A stretch of DNA of 64,000 nucleotides from Imbricaverruca yamaguchii (GCA_034440575.1 JAOTOL010001556.1:841001-905000); one strand, 5' to 3'. Shown: positions 23,811 to 35,742, counted from the first letter of the stretch. Notes: a model not told the origin generated them from the sequence alone. A program made the numbers and translations.

Positions 23811-23925
23811 TAGTGCTGACAGACGAGGCAGTCCGTTCCAGTGAGGTGATAGTGCTGCTGACGAACGAAGCAGTCCGTTCCAGTGAAGTGATAGTGCTGA
23901 CGAATGAGGAAGTCGGTTCCAGGCG
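23811..23925. repeat. short tandem repeat, about 42-bp unit, three copies
   Basis: GTCCGTTCCAGTGA recurs at 23831 and 23873, with a diverged GTCGGTTCC at 23912. Spacings are 42 and 39 bp, with GATAGTGCTG and GACGAA words between. Both spacings are multiples of three, so a plus-strand frame (from 23807) reads EAVRSSEVIVL repeats; I see no evidence that it is a protein. Confidence 0.75.
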
Positions 23926-24079
23926 ACGTCAGCCCGACACGAAGATGCCTTCTGGGTGGCGGTTAGTCTGCATAGATCTACGTGGAGAATGTCCTAGCGA
24001 GAGACCCGTGTCCCGCGGACAAACACAGCAGCACAAACAGGAATATCGCACTTGTATCGAGAGGCGAGTCCTCCTACAC

Positions 24080-24846
24080 CCTCGAGGTGGGGGGTTGATA
24101 TGCGCCCCTCCCCCAAGGTTTTCTGAGGACAGTGAAAGAACAATGCACGATTGCGCGCCGATATTTTGCATACCTTTTTCCCAACAATTTTGCATGTTGT
24201 GTAAACATTTTGAGGTTCTATCATCTACAATCAACGAGTTAGTCAAGGTCAAGTGAATTCGCTTCCAAAAAAGGTCAACCACTCGTCGCGCTTTAACGGA
24301 TAAAGATATGTGGATGGAATTGTCAGCGTGTCCTTATCTTTTAGGATGCAATAAAACGCAGTAGAGTATTTTTTTCTCTCGTTTTTTAATGCCATATTAG
24401 TTTTGCATATTTGCTCATAATCGCTTAAATCGATGCTTCTGGTTAAAGTAGACACTTTTTATTGGGGAAAGGTGACTCAAAGTAACGGTTCCCGTTCCGC
24501 TTTATCAATTAGAAACACAAAGTTAAAAAAATTGGAGACGCAGTTTTGAAAACTTTAAAAAAAATATGTTTGTTTTTTGGGTGGAAATGCATTTGGGGAA
24601 ATGGCTTTCTTTTCATCTTTTCTTTTTTCTCCTGTCCTTTCTACTTCCAAATAATTCATATTTTCAAAATATTTTCCAAAATCAACCCCTACAGCCAATA
24701 ACATGACGTCAGTAGTGACGACATGAATTCCCTTAGTGGCGTCACTTCTTGAGGGGAAAAAATTGTGGTGTTTTCTGGCCATACTCGTCGAGCGCTTTCC
24801 GATGCCACCTCTTTCGTTTTCGTGAGACGCTTGGTTTGGATATTAA
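24080..24846. mobile_element. TTAA family A, copy D
   Basis: Shares with copy E the left GGGTTGATATGCGCCCC and C-run, GCATGTTGTGTAAAC, CAACGAGTTAGTCAAGGTCA, CGCGCTTTAAC, and the right CGCTTTCCGATG-CCACCTC, TTTTCGTGAGACGC and GGTTTGGATATTAA. The right TTAA is at 24843-24846. The left TTAA is not visible, so the left end is diverged or truncated. It abuts an RT fragment, into which it probably inserted. Confidence 0.75.
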
Positions 24847-24849
24847 AAG

Positions 24850-25389
24850 GAGCATGTATCGACCTCCACCCTGCGAAACTGGATGTGGGGAACTGACCGG
24901 AAAGAGTTAAGCATCTTGCACACCTTAACGGCATCACGGCGTATCGAAATGGTTTGGTCTCCTGTCATCTGAGAGAGTTTAGAGCTGGTGATACGCCATG
25001 ATGCCTTTGAATCTGAGGATCTGATTGCAAGACTGGCCGAATGAAGGTTCGCCATTTTCTTCACCTTCGAGCCAACGAGGAGGAAATCTGTTTTCCTCTC
25101 GTTCATTTCGAGACAATTAGCGCTGAGCCAGGCCCGAAGCGGAGGCATCGCGAGCTTCAATCTTGCTCGGAGGGCGTTGAGATCCGATCCATTAGGAGGC
25201 GTGCAGTATAGATGCACGGTGTCTTCAGCGCATGTGATGGAATCGTGGGCGTATGAAATGAGTCATGTGTTCAGACAGATCATTAGTGGTCAATACAAAG
25301 ACGACCGAACCAATCATCGAGCCCTGGGACACAACATGCGACATCGATATGGGTGAGCTGTCCGTCCCGCACAGCCAGTCCGCGTCTAC
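24850..25389 (-). pseudogene. LINE reverse transcriptase fragment (L2/CR1-like)
   Basis: Minus-strand translation gives SHVVSQGSMIGSVVFVL (about 25345-25295), corresponding to the GVPQGSVLGP..F motif. Then comes ITCAEDTVHLYCTP (about 25235-25205), which occupies the place of the YADDT catalytic motif. RAWLSANCLEMNERKTDFLLVGSK (about 25125-25050) follows, corresponding to the conserved W...N.LkLN..KTEfl region. The YADD core reads CAED, so one conserved Asp is replaced by Glu. At least one frameshift separates the two parts. The fragment is cut by a family A element at 24846 and by a tandem repeat at 25389. Confidence 0.7.
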
Positions 25390-25630
25390 ACACATAGCTG
25401 CTGAGCTAGCTGACGTTTATGTCCCCAACACACATAGCTGCTGAGCTAGCTGACGTTTATGTCGCCAACACACATAGCTGCTGAGCTAGCTGACGTTTAT
25501 GTCGCCAACCCACTTAGCTGCTGAGCTAGCTGACGTTTATGTCGCCAACACACATAGCCGCTGAGCTAGCTGGCGATTATGTCGCCAACACACATAGCTG
25601 CTGAGCTAGCTAACGTTTATGTTGCCACAA
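25389..25630. repeat. tandem repeat, exact 40-bp unit, six copies
   Basis: CACATAGCTG recurs at 25391, 25431, 25471, 25511 (CACTTAGCTG), 25551 (CACATAGCCG) and 25591. Every spacing is 40 bp. The unit contains AGCTGCTGAGCTAGCT, an imperfect palindrome. Few mismatches imply recent expansion. Confidence 0.97.
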
Positions 25631-25754
25631 TAAGATAGCTCGGTGAGGAGAAGATGGCTCCACGCTGTCAAATCTTCCGAATTATTAATCGGCCCCACAT
25701 GCGATATCCTACTATAGTGAATTTCGGTGAGTGCGTGCTTGACAGAGCCGAGCA
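25631..25754. other. short unassigned spacer
   Basis: Sequence between two minisatellites with no recognised feature. Confidence 0.4.
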
Positions 25755-27285
25755 TAACGACCTCTGTGAGCGGAGTGACGGTGTACCGGGACGAGCTCAG
25801 TAGGTAGGTTCACGACCTCTGTGATCGGCGTGACGGTGTACTGGGACGGGCTCACTAGGCAGGTTGGCGACCTCTGTGATCGGCGTGACGGTGTACCGGG
25901 ACGGGCTCACTAGGCAGGTTGGCGACCTCTGTAAGCGGCGTGACGGTGCACTGGGACGGGCTGGCTCACTAGATAGGTTGGCGACCTCTGTAAGCGGAGT
26001 GACGGTGTACTGGGATGGGCTCAGTAGGTAGGTTGGCGACCTCTATGAGCGGAGTGACGGTGTACTGGGACGGGCTGGCTCACTAGATAGGTTGGCGACC
26101 TCTGTGAGCGGAGTGACGGTGTACTGGGACGGGCTCAGTAGGTAGGTTGACGACCTCTATGAGCGGAGTGACGGTGTACTGGGACGGGCTCAGTAGGTAG
26201 GTTGACGACCTCTGTAAGCGGCGTGACGGTGTACTGGGACGGGCTCAGTAGGCAGGTTGACGACCTCTGTGAGCGGCGTGACGGTGTACCGGGATGGGCT
26301 CAGTAGGTAGGTTGACGACCTCTGTGATCGGCGTGACGGTGTACTGGGACGGGCTCAGTAGGTAGGTTGACGACCTCTGTAAGCGGAGTGACGGTGTACT
26401 GGGATGGGCTCAGTAGGTAGGTTGGCGACCTCTATGAGCAGAGTGACGGTGTTCTGGGGCGGGCTCACTAGGTAGGTTGACGACCTCTATGAGCGGCGTG
26501 ACGGTGTACTAGGACGGGCTCAGTAGGCAGGTTGACGACCTCTGTGAGCGGCGTGACGGTGTACTGGGACGGGCTCAGTAGGTAGGTTGGCGACCTCTAT
26601 GAGCGGCGTGACGGTGTACTGGGATGGGCTCAGTAGGTAGGTTGGCGACCTCTGTGAGCGGAGTGACGGTGTACTGGGATGGGTTCATTGGGAAGGTTGA
26701 GAATTATGTCGGCGTGACGGTGTACTGGGACGGGCGTAGGTAGCTGACGACCTCTGAGGGGGGGAGGGTACTGGGACGGGCTCAGTAGGAGGTTGACGAC
26801 CTCTGTGAGCGGAGTACGTGTCTGGAGGTGGGCTGGGACCTCTATGAGGCGTGACGGTGTACTGGGATGGGCTCAGTAGGTAGGTTGGACCTTTTGGTGA
26901 CGGGACCTCAGTAGTGATGCGGCGTGACGGTGTACTGGGACGGGCGACTCAGTAGGTAGGTTGGCGACCTCTGTAAGCGGCGTGACGGTGTACTGGGACG
27001 GGCTCAGTAGGGTAGTAGGTAGGTTGACGACCTCTATGACTGAGGGGTTGCGTTGAGTGACGGTGTACTGGGACGGGCTCAGTAGGTAGGTTGGCGACCT
27101 CTATGACTGGCCTGACGGTGTACTGGGACGGGCTCAGTAGGTAGGTTGACGACCTCTATGAGGGTGGGGGCGACTCTGTGAGCGGAGTGACGGTGTACTG
27201 GGACGGGCTCAGTAGGTAGGTTGGCGACCTCTGTAAGCGGCGTGACGGTGCACTAGGGCGGGCTCAGTAGGCAGGTTGAGTGCAA
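25755..27285. repeat. minisatellite, about 51-59-bp unit, roughly 27 copies
   Basis: Consensus words are GACCTCTGTGAGCGG, GTGACGGTGTACTGGGACGG and GCTCAGTAGGTAGGTTG. Units at 25814, 25869 and 25924 are spaced 55 bp; some units have a 4-bp CTGG insertion. Two-state variants (GTGAGCGGAG, GTGATCGGCG, TATGAGCGG, GTAAGCGGC) are interleaved along the array. Between about 26690 and 27180 the unit breaks down through many small indels and odd G-runs, whereas flanking units are clean. No open frame persists, so it is non-coding. Confidence 0.95.
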
Positions 27286-28140
27286 ATAGCTGATCAGTTG
27301 GCCGCGTGCTTCCTTTTCCAGAATCCTAGTACACTGAGCAGAGACAAGGCGCTGTTGTTGTAGGGCACGGCTGGGTTATCAGTAATGGATGTCGGCACCA
27401 CACATGCTGTTATCCATCAAGTTGGGAGCACTCGCTCTGAGTAATGTGGCCTGTGCATGACATCAGTAATTTGGTCTATAGATTACATATGGCGGAAGCT
27501 TACCACACTAATGGTGGCTTGTTTTCGGCTAAAGAGCATTTTACATCATACTGACCCTGTATATCGGTTATATACTGGCTTCTTTCATTCAATTGAAGGC
27601 GACGACAACCATGACAACACTCGCAGACACCTTAGTAATGTCACCGGCATTGATTTTCAATTCGTGTTGCGCGTCAACCCGCTGGCACCAGCATTGATAT
27701 TTTGTGCTGCCACTGACGACTGTTCCCTGCGTGTCACCGCTTCTGCCGATGATGAGCACTTCAGTTACTTGGCCACGTGGAAACAAAAACTGCGTCAGTG
27801 GACACGTAGATGACACTGCCATCATTTGATACCAGTCGCTGGGTGCTGCGTTCGGTGAATCGTGAAGATCTAGCACGGATGCAAATGGAGCCATTGACGT
27901 GGTTTGGGGCTCGCAAATCTGGTCAGGACAGCTAGAATTGGGGCGGCACTCGGCTTCGCCTGCCGTGCTGACGAGAGGTTTGAGATCCTCTGGATTAGCT
28001 ACACAATTACCCATGCATGTTCCCTGGACCGTTAAAGCCGAATTCGCCTGAGCGGATTATAGCCTCCGTTCTGGCAATCAGCATTGGCACCGAAAGTGTA
28101 ACTGAACTGGCCTACCATACTGGAGGGCAGTCGCCCCGCC
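27286..28140. other. unassigned sequence
   Basis: Holds two overlapping open frames: plus 27457-27813 (118 codons) and minus 27589-28014 (141 codons). The minus one begins MGNC, a possible acylation signal, but has no other recognisable domain. Neither has supporting splice or promoter context, so I do not call a gene. Confidence 0.3.
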
Positions 28141-28149
28141 GCTGGGGGA

Positions 28150-28855
28150 TCAGGGATGGGTACACACCAGATGAGGGGTAGGGGAGAATTAAGAGACGCA
28201 CCGGACGAGGGGTCAGGGAGTTGGTAATATTAACGCTTGGCGAGGACTCAGGGAGGTGGTGAGAGACACGTTTAGTGAGGGGTCAGGGAGGTGGTAAGAG
28301 ACACGTTTGGTGAGGGGTCAGGGAGTTGGTAAGAGACACGTTTGGCGAAGGTCAGGGAGGTGGTAAGGTACACACCGGACGAGAAACCAGAGAGGTGACA
28401 AGGTTCATACCGAACGAGGGGACAGGGGTCATAAGGGACACGCTGGAGGAAGGGCCAGGGGATAACGGGCGCGCTGGAGGAGATACCACAGAGGGGATAA
28501 TTGGCGCACTGTACGAGATGTGTGTCAGGGATACGGCATGCGAGAGGTCAGGGATGTGTGTCAGGGATACGGCAGGCGAGAGGTCAGGGATGTGTGTCAG
28601 GAATATGCCGGACGAGGTGTCAGGAATGTGTGTAAGGGATTACGCTGAGCGAGGGGTCAGGAATGTATGTCAGGGATATGCCAGGTGAGAGGTCATGGAT
28701 GTGAGTCAGGGATTACACTGGACAAGGGGTCAGGAATGTGTGTTAGGGATTACGCTGGGCGAGGGGTCAGGAATGTGTGTCAGGGATACGCTGGGCGAGG
28801 GGCCAGGGATGTGTGTCAGGGATACGCTGGATGAGGGGTCAGGGAGGTGGCTGGC
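28150..28855. repeat. minisatellite, about 36-bp unit
   Basis: The left half repeats GGTGAGGGGTCAGGGAGGTGG with GAGACACGTTT. The right half repeats GTCAGGGATGTGTGTCAGG with GATACGCTGGGCGAGG, at a basic spacing of 36 bp. Because 36 is a multiple of three, a plus frame (28326-28688) reads GMCVRDTAGERS repeats. The frame is interrupted and lacks context, so it is probably not a gene. Confidence 0.9.
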
Positions 28856-28971
28856 AGCTGATTGGGGACCTGCACATCGATGGTCTGGGATGCTCAAATC
28901 CATCTGAAAATGAGCACAATCCGATCATCATTCTGCAAAGTTGGAAAATATCATCCAATCCTCAGTGCTCT

Positions 28972-29008
28972 CCATGGTACCTAATTCTAGCTAAATTAGG
29001 TACCATGG
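28972..29008. repeat. perfect 15-bp inverted repeat
   Basis: CCATGGTACCTAATT (28972-28986), 7-nt loop, exact reverse complement (28994-29008). Partial echoes (CTATGGTAGGTAGCTA) follow. Confidence 0.9.
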
Positions 29009-29530
29009 TAGCTATGGTAGGTAGCTAAGCCGTTCCTGGGGACAGCTTAGCCTTTCGCTGCGTTCTTCCTCGGTTCCGTGGTTTCTTCATTAACTGCCCG
29101 AATCCTTGTTGCCTAAAAGGACAACTGTTGCTGGGGATTACTGAACTTTGCTGTAATAGGTAGCTTCTCAAACCCCGAAGGATGTTGATTTTCACCTGGT
29201 AATCTCATAACTCGAAAGTGCCCAAACATTGTATGAAAATTAAAGAAGTAGAACACATGTACAATCTTGATGGCACGATGCCGAGGCTCAGCGCTTTGCT
29301 CAGAATCATCCGCCTTTTCAATTATGTGAAAATAATGTTAAGGTCATGGAGTGCATTATAACCGCTAGTCGAGTGCGAAAACAACTACCCATGAATCCAT
29401 TTCAAGGATCACAGCCAGTGTTTTCTAGAGCCAGATCACCCCATGCGCTTTCGCCAGGTATGGTCCACATACAAACCTTAACCGATCTGTACGTGACTGA
29501 CAACCCTTGTCGCCTTCATCCATTAGAACA
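29009..29530. other. unassigned sequence
   Basis: No gene, repeat unit or transposon end recognised. Confidence 0.4.
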
Positions 29531-30380
29531 TTAACCCGCGCCGTCTTTCCGGTCAGATTCTCACACCCGTCTCGGGGGGGGCGGTTGATACCCCCCTCTA
29601 ATATCTAAAATAAAAACTAAGCGTCGCACGAAAACGAAGGAAGTGTCATCGAAAAGCGCTCAACGAGTAGGGCCCGGGTCAACTCCACAAAAGAACTTTC
29701 CCCGAAAAGTGACATCACCAGGGGGGTAGATTGCCACGACTTTTCACGACTTACATTATGTTTTTGTCACTGGGGATTTCATTTTGGGGATATATGAAAA
29801 AACAAAATTTATGTGGAATGAGAAAGGGACAGCGAAATCGACCAGAGCTATAATGTTTTGTGCCCCCAAAATTAAAATGTTTATTTTCTTGAAATATCAA
29901 AAGTTTGAGTTTTCAAGTTTTCTTTAATTTTCCTTTTCCAATAGGTAGAGAAAATCGAGAAACGTTGTTGCAAGTCAACTTTCCCTCATACAAAATGCTT
30001 ACTTTAGCCAGAATCCTCTATTTTAACTGCAGTTTGGCAAATGCGCAAAATTTATATGTAGTCAAAAGCGAAAAAAAAAATCATTTGTACGTTTTATTGC
30101 ATCCCTAAAGATAAGCAAACGCTGAAAGTTTCATTAAGATATCTGTATTCGTTAAAGCGTGACGACTGGTTTAACTTTTTTGGAGGTGACCTCATTTGAC
30201 CTTGACTAACTCGTTGACCCTAGATGACCTAACTTCAAAAATTTGAATGAACATGCCAAATTGATGTGGGGAAAGGTATACCAAATTTCAGCGCGCTGTC
30301 GCGCGCCGTTCGTCCACTATCCGCGAAAAACCTGAGGGGGCGGCTGAAGACCACCCCCCCCCCGAGACGGGACCGGTTAA
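29531..30380. mobile_element. TTAA family A, complete copy A
   Basis: Bounded by TTAA at 29531-29534 and 30377-30380 (850 bp). The ends are related inverted sequences: TTAACCCGCGCCGTCTTTCC on the left and TTAACCGGTCCCGTCTCGG read inward from the right. Inside each end is a C/G-run hairpin word (GGGGGCGGTTGAWACCCCC on the left, GGGGGCGGCTGAAGACC on the right). Landmarks shared with the other copies: GCACGAAAACGAA, AAGCGCTCAACGAGTAGGG, GGGGATATATGAAAAAAC, ACTTTAGCCAGAATCC, TTAAAGCGTGACGACTGG and AGGTGACCTCATTTGACCTTG. No transposase frame. This is the best-preserved copy and serves as the family reference. Confidence 0.85.
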
Positions 30381-31000
30381 AGAAGGAAGGGAAACCTCGC
30401 TATTCCCAAAAAGTGTTCTTTCCGTCAGGCAAGCATTTGCTCACGATATTATGACGCCCTTGACACGGCCTTGACACAACTTGACCGAAACGAAAATATT
30501 TGCGACAAGGTATTAACTGAACCAGGCAGACAATATTCGTATACTATTCCTTTAACAACTTTTTGGTGATGTTCCCACTAAGATAGCAAACTATGAATGA
30601 CCAGGATACCAAATCCCTTATGGATAAAAATGTCTATTCTCCCACATCTTTCCTTGATATGCTATGATATTCGTTTCTCGCTTCAGCTTTATACATAAGT
30701 TGCCACTGATAGCATCTTGTCATATGCTCAGCATCGTTGCGGCTCTGTGCTGCAAGATATATCTTGCATGGTCTGCCATGCCATGTCCGTGCAACCTTCT
30801 GTCATACCCCTTCCATAATGAAAAGAGAACTTCTTGGAAAGGATCTATTGGTTTGATCCCCAGGAAGCTCTTTCAGGTTGGACCTGCTCGCATTGAGCCC
30901 TCCGCTTTGTGCGATGTGGATACTGGCCTACTTGTGGCGTGCTCAGTTTGATTCTAAACTGACACGAATCTAGCGAAAAATCGGCACTTTGGATGACTTC
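30381..31000. other. unassigned sequence
   Basis: No recognised feature. A 95-codon frame (30664-30951) shows no known motif. Confidence 0.35.
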
Positions 31001-31315
31001 CAGATGGTAGTGGCCATATCGTCACAATCCAGATGGTAGTGGCCATATCGTCAAATTTCAGATGGTAATTGCCATATCGTCACAATCCAGATGGTAATGG
31101 CCATATCCTCACAACCCAGATGGTAGTTGACATATCGTCACAATCTAGATGGTAGTTGTCATATCGTCACCATTCAGATGGTAGTTGCCATATCGTCACC
31201 ATCCAGATGGTAGTTGTCATATCGTCACCATCCAGATGGTAGTTGTCATATCGTCACAGTCCAGATGGTAGTTGCTATGTCGCCACAGTCCAGATGGTAG
31301 TGGTCATGTGGGCTA
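31001..31315. repeat. tandem repeat, exact 29-bp unit, 11 copies
   Basis: CAGATGGTAGT (variants TAGATGG, GGTAATT) starts at 31001, 31030, 31059, 31088, 31117, 31146, 31175, 31204, 31233, 31262 and 31291. Every spacing is 29 bp. The second half of the unit is TGYCATATCGTCAC. Strict phasing with point substitutions only implies recent unequal exchange or slippage. Non-coding. Confidence 0.98.
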
Positions 31316-31412
31316 TGTGGGTCACAGGTCACGTGACGGTAGTAATACTTAGATATGTGGACTGCAGATATGCTCAAGTATAAATGAAATGGGATACGGA
31401 TGGAGAAAAGAA

Positions 31413-31424
<12 letters not shown>

Positions 31425-31473
<49 letters not shown>
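31425..31473. repeat. (TA)n microsatellite
   Basis: About 24 uninterrupted TA units. Confidence 0.97.
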
Positions 31474-31478
<5 letters not shown>

Positions 31479-32880
31479 AAGAAAGAAACGAAAAAGAAAA
31501 AGAAATATATAACGAAATCGCACGGGAAATATGTGAGGTTATCGCCTCCGTATTCTACAAATAGCTTTCACATACCGATGTCGATTAAGCGTAGGTTATC
31601 CCTGTGATCTAATGGAACGATGACCACCTGCTAAGCACCACAGCTATGAAACAACCAGTATCGGCAACATTTCCTCGCCGAATGATGTGAGCACCGCCAT
31701 CTGATGGTATTTTATTGTATTCGCACTCGTTGAATATTTGTCTTGTACAATGTATATGCTGAATGTCGATATCGACATGCTGGGCGGCGTACGGTGGACC
31801 CGGGCCTAATTATCGAGTTGACTCGAGAATGTCGTTGCCATGCGATTACAACGTTTAAAATATCTGACGCTTGTTTGCGTCAGATATAAATTATTTCGAG
31901 GCGAAATCCAGGTGAGGAATATACTTTCTCCCACACTGAGTTGGCCAGAGGGCAGGCTGCTCTTCCTGCCTCACGACACTTAAACCATGCGGTTACCTCC
32001 AATGGACAGATCTGCCATCGGTTCTTCTGTGGGTTGCAGGATGGGCGGGCAGCTCGGTCCATCATAGCACGCCGGCTACCATTGGGCTGTGCTTCGGACT
32101 GGCACACTTCCGCAAGACTGGCCCCTGCGACCTGCTCACAGCTAGGCACTACGGTCACCGATCGATCTAAGGCGGACGTACGACACCATCGACACGCATA
32201 CTTCTGTGGCCTTCACTCCGCCCCGGGAGACCGCCGCGGGACATTCCGAACCTCTGACACGGCTGCTGACGTCACCAGGGCGCTGCAGGCTCGGCGCTGT
32301 GTCGCGGTGAGCGACGCAGGCGGCGCAATTAGACGATCGTCCGACGAGTGGGTGCAATTATCGGTAATGTGTGTGCGCGCGCTTCGTGTTACAGGTCACT
32401 CTGGTACGACCCACAGTAGTGAGCCACAGCGAGGACTTTCCGGAAGGCTAGGGTGATTTTCGGCGAGCGGTGTTGCTGGTGGCGTGAATCAGCAGAGGAA
32501 TGCAGGGACCACTCGCTGTGCTCCCCTCACTGGTGAGGTGACTAATGCCAGCTGAGGTAGGGCGACGCACCTGGTCAACGTGACAGGCTAACCCAACAGC
32601 AGACACTGGACTAGACGCACACGTTGAAACGGCTGATATTAACGGTGAGAAATATGCTTTGTTTTTAATTCGTAGGTTTTCTCGACATCTCCTCAAGACC
32701 CACAGCCGATACGCTTCTTGGGCCAATGCCTCCGGTGTTCGAAAAAAAATTGGATTACCTTCGTAATCGGTAGACAATTACACCAATAGCCTGGTGTTTG
32801 GTGCAACTATTTTTGCTTTATATCTTATTTTTTAAAGTGACACACAGAAACTTATTACTTCTAATTTCATTCCAGGAAAC
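31474..32880. other. unassigned sequence with CpG-rich segment
   Basis: CpG-rich between about 31940 and 32450, with a 171-codon plus frame (31941-32456) and antisense frames. I see no domain in any of them. ATATCTGACGC...GCGTCAGATAT at about 31860-31885 is a perfect 11-bp-arm inverted repeat. The rest is ordinary sequence. Confidence 0.35.
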
Positions 32881-33167
32881 CAGTGGTGTAGCCAGGTCCA
32901 GAGGGACGAATATCTGAAGAGCCCCCCTCCTACCCCACCTAGCCGATGTCCCTCACCCTCCCCTTCTTCCGCTTTTCCGAAACTCCCCGGATTCGGGGCA
33001 CTTAAATTTTGAGGAGCCACATTACATATATGAATATATATTAGACTGTCTCACCGAAAAAAAATGGTAAAAAACAAAAGTTGTTCGAACGTTCATCCGC
33101 TTGCCTCTCCATGTTCCTTTTATCTTAAAAGCTTACCTCTGTAAGTTTTAGACACATCTGAACTGAT

Positions 33168-34193
33168 GTAGGGGTCCCGCAAGCTGGCCTCGTTCGTAGA
33201 TCATTGCCACTCCACTGGACGGGAGGAACTGCTTGGCATCCCCAAAGTGGCACAGGAGTCGAAATGGCACGCGTCGGGTTTGAGTTGGTTCAAGAGCACC
33301 AGCTGGCTGAAAGGGCCAGGGGCCTCTCCTTCGACACTACCGCTTCAAATACTGGCTGCTATGTAGGAGCGTGCGTGAAGTTCGAGGAACTCTTGGAAAG
33401 GGAACTGCTTCACCTCGCCTGCAGGCATCATGTGTACGAGGTCGTTCTCTCCCGCGCCATGAAGTCTGCTATGGGCCAGACGATAAGCTCTTCGATTATT
33501 TCCAGAGACAGTGGAACTCGCTGGGTAAGACTGATGTCACCACCGCCAGTGATACTCCATCCGTCAAAATCGAAGCCAGGGGAACGCTGTCCGCACTGAA
33601 AGCCTGAACGGTGCCGGTGATCACGGAGGCTCTGGTCCAGGCGTAGCCACGGAACGACTACATGGAGCTGCTGCAGCTCGTGCTCCTGTTCCTGGGGGAG
33701 ACGACGGTGGACGAGATCCCCCTGAAGAGACCAGGAGCGCACCATCATGCGAGGTGGATGGCTAAGGGCATATACGCGTTGAAGCTGTTCCTGCTGTAGC
33801 GGCAGTTCGAAGAAAAAGGCATTGAAGCGATTGGAAAAGAAAAATGTGGGGCCATTCCAGGGAAAACGCCTGTCGGATTTCGTCACCTCACGGATAACAG
33901 TGCTGCCGGAGGCTCTGGACCTGGACGGTAGCTTCCTGAGCACACCAGTCCAGTCGTGGGAAGAAAACTACGCGTAAAAGGCGGACAAGCAGCGCTTGTC
34001 ACGGCTTGCGGTCGTCAACAACCACGCGGAATGAACGATCGCCTTGATCAAGGAGTTCAACAACGCCCTGACAACGACAGAAGAGCAGCGGCAGTTCCTG
34101 CTGAAGGCAGTACATGGGAATAGAAAGCTGATCGAAAAGAAAACAACAAACATACCTGTAAATATGCCAACTTTCGGGACCCCTAGATCTTGA
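33168..34193 (+). pseudogene. broken transposon-derived protein (FDTTASNTG/CRHH family)
   Basis: Plus-strand translation gives GLSFDTTASNTG and GACVKFEELLERELL (about 33330-33410), then LACRHHVYEVVL (33412-33447). After a frameshift near 33475 it continues GPDDKLFDYFQRQWNSL, then RNDYMELLQLVLLFLGE (about 33650), HHHARWMAKGIYALKLFL (about 33740-33795) and RLAVVNNHAE with IKEFNNALTTTEEQ (about 33998-34085). I recognise this motif order from a family of uncharacterised transposon-associated proteins common in invertebrate genomes. The DTTASNTG and CRHH motifs may form a DDE-like core, but I cannot name the superfamily. At least three in-frame stops and one frameshift make it inactive. Confidence 0.6.
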
Positions 34194-34299
34194 ACAAACC
34201 GTCCAGTTCTTTCAGGGTGGTGGTTTCTTGCATAAACGAATGTGGGAATAAATGTGGATTGACTGAAATATGGATAATTGTATGGTGGGACAGCCTAAT

Positions 34300-34486
<187 letters not shown>

Positions 34487-34489
34487 CTA

Positions 34490-35690
34490 CATATGGGCCC
34501 TCCCTAGTCTTCTCAGCTCTTATGGGTCCTGTTCATCTCTCAGGGGCCCGCTCAACCAAAACAACATCCCAGTCCCCTCTGGCCTACGGACGCCCTATTT
34601 ATTTCTGGGCTGTTATGGCCATATTCCAGCTGAAACTTTTCTTTCCCGCTTGCATGAGCTTGCAGCCGCTTCCCCGTCCGCAGCTCTCGGGTGGGCCCTT
34701 TCTTGTCTTCACGGCCCTTGCTAGCACTCAGGGTGAGCGTCTTCTGGTGTTTCGGTTATATCCTCGGTTATATCTCTGCCCCTCATGGCAGTCATCTGCA
34801 GGGCCCAATTGGACTCGCCGGATGGGCGCGTGCCCCTTCTCATCTGGAAAACTATTGACTTTTAATACCCCAGGCATCTCCATGGACCCTGTTCGTAGCA
34901 CCGGGAACTCACCGCTCATGGCAGGATCGTCTCCGTAGCTCGGGTGCCTCCTTATTAGCCTGAGGTCAGCTGTCAGCTCTGATCCTCTCTCCATCTGCGT
35001 GAACCAAAGCCACTCAGTGTCCCTGCATGTTCGGCTCTGGGCCCCCATCCGTCGGCTCAGGGACCCTTTTTCACGGCTCAGAATACTCTCCATCCGGCCA
35101 GAACCCCTTCTTCAAAAGCTATGGCCTCCTCTATTACGCAAGGGCCCCTTGTGCGGTTTCGGCCCCATTGGCCCAGAGGTCCTTCTTACCGGCTCTGGGC
35201 CCTCTCCGACGGCCCGGAATTCTTTCGCAGGTAGGAACCCTCTCCGTCGGTGCAGGGTCTTCTCGGTCGGCGCCCCATCTGACGCTCCAGGGCTATTCCC
35301 GGAAATCCGGATACTTTTTTAAACGCTTGAGCCCTACCCATCCGGTCTGGGGCTTTGTCTTCGGCCTGGGCTCCGCCGACAGCCCAGGGGCCCTTCATAT
35401 TGGCTCGGACCCTTTCCGAAAGCCTGGGGCCTCTTCCCATTATCCGGGGCCCCCTTCGGCAAACTAGAAGCCCTTCACGTTAGCCCAACTAAGGACCCTC
35501 GACATATTCCTGATGGCACTCCCCGTTGATTCAGGGCTCTCTTCATCGGTTCGGGATTCTTTTCGTCAGCTTGAAGCCCTTTTCGTCGGATCAGGGACCC
35601 TACACGTCGGTCCAGAGGGCCTTACGGCCCCTTGCACCATCGCCTTGAGTAGCACTCATGGGCCCCTAAAGGCGGCCGTCTAGAGGTCCA
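34490..35690. repeat. degenerate GGGCCCTT-type array, about 28-30-bp period
   Basis: GGGCCC, GGACCC or GGCCCC words alternate with TCGGCTC, CGTCGG or CATCGGTTC words at roughly 28-30-bp intervals across 1.2 kb; individual units are heavily diverged. Several long frames exist on both strands (for example 34270-34938 and 35027-35467) because stops are rare in the repeat, not because of coding. Similar degenerate arrays occur at 46640-47540 and 49985-50690. Confidence 0.65.
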
Positions 35691-35742
35691 ATCCGACCAT
35701 TAAGAGGGTGGCTGCCCATTTCGCCCTCAGGCTACGCCACTG

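Noticed and set aside
25389..31315. CRISPR-like array
   Set aside because: Units are contiguous tandem repeats without unique spacers, in a eukaryotic context.
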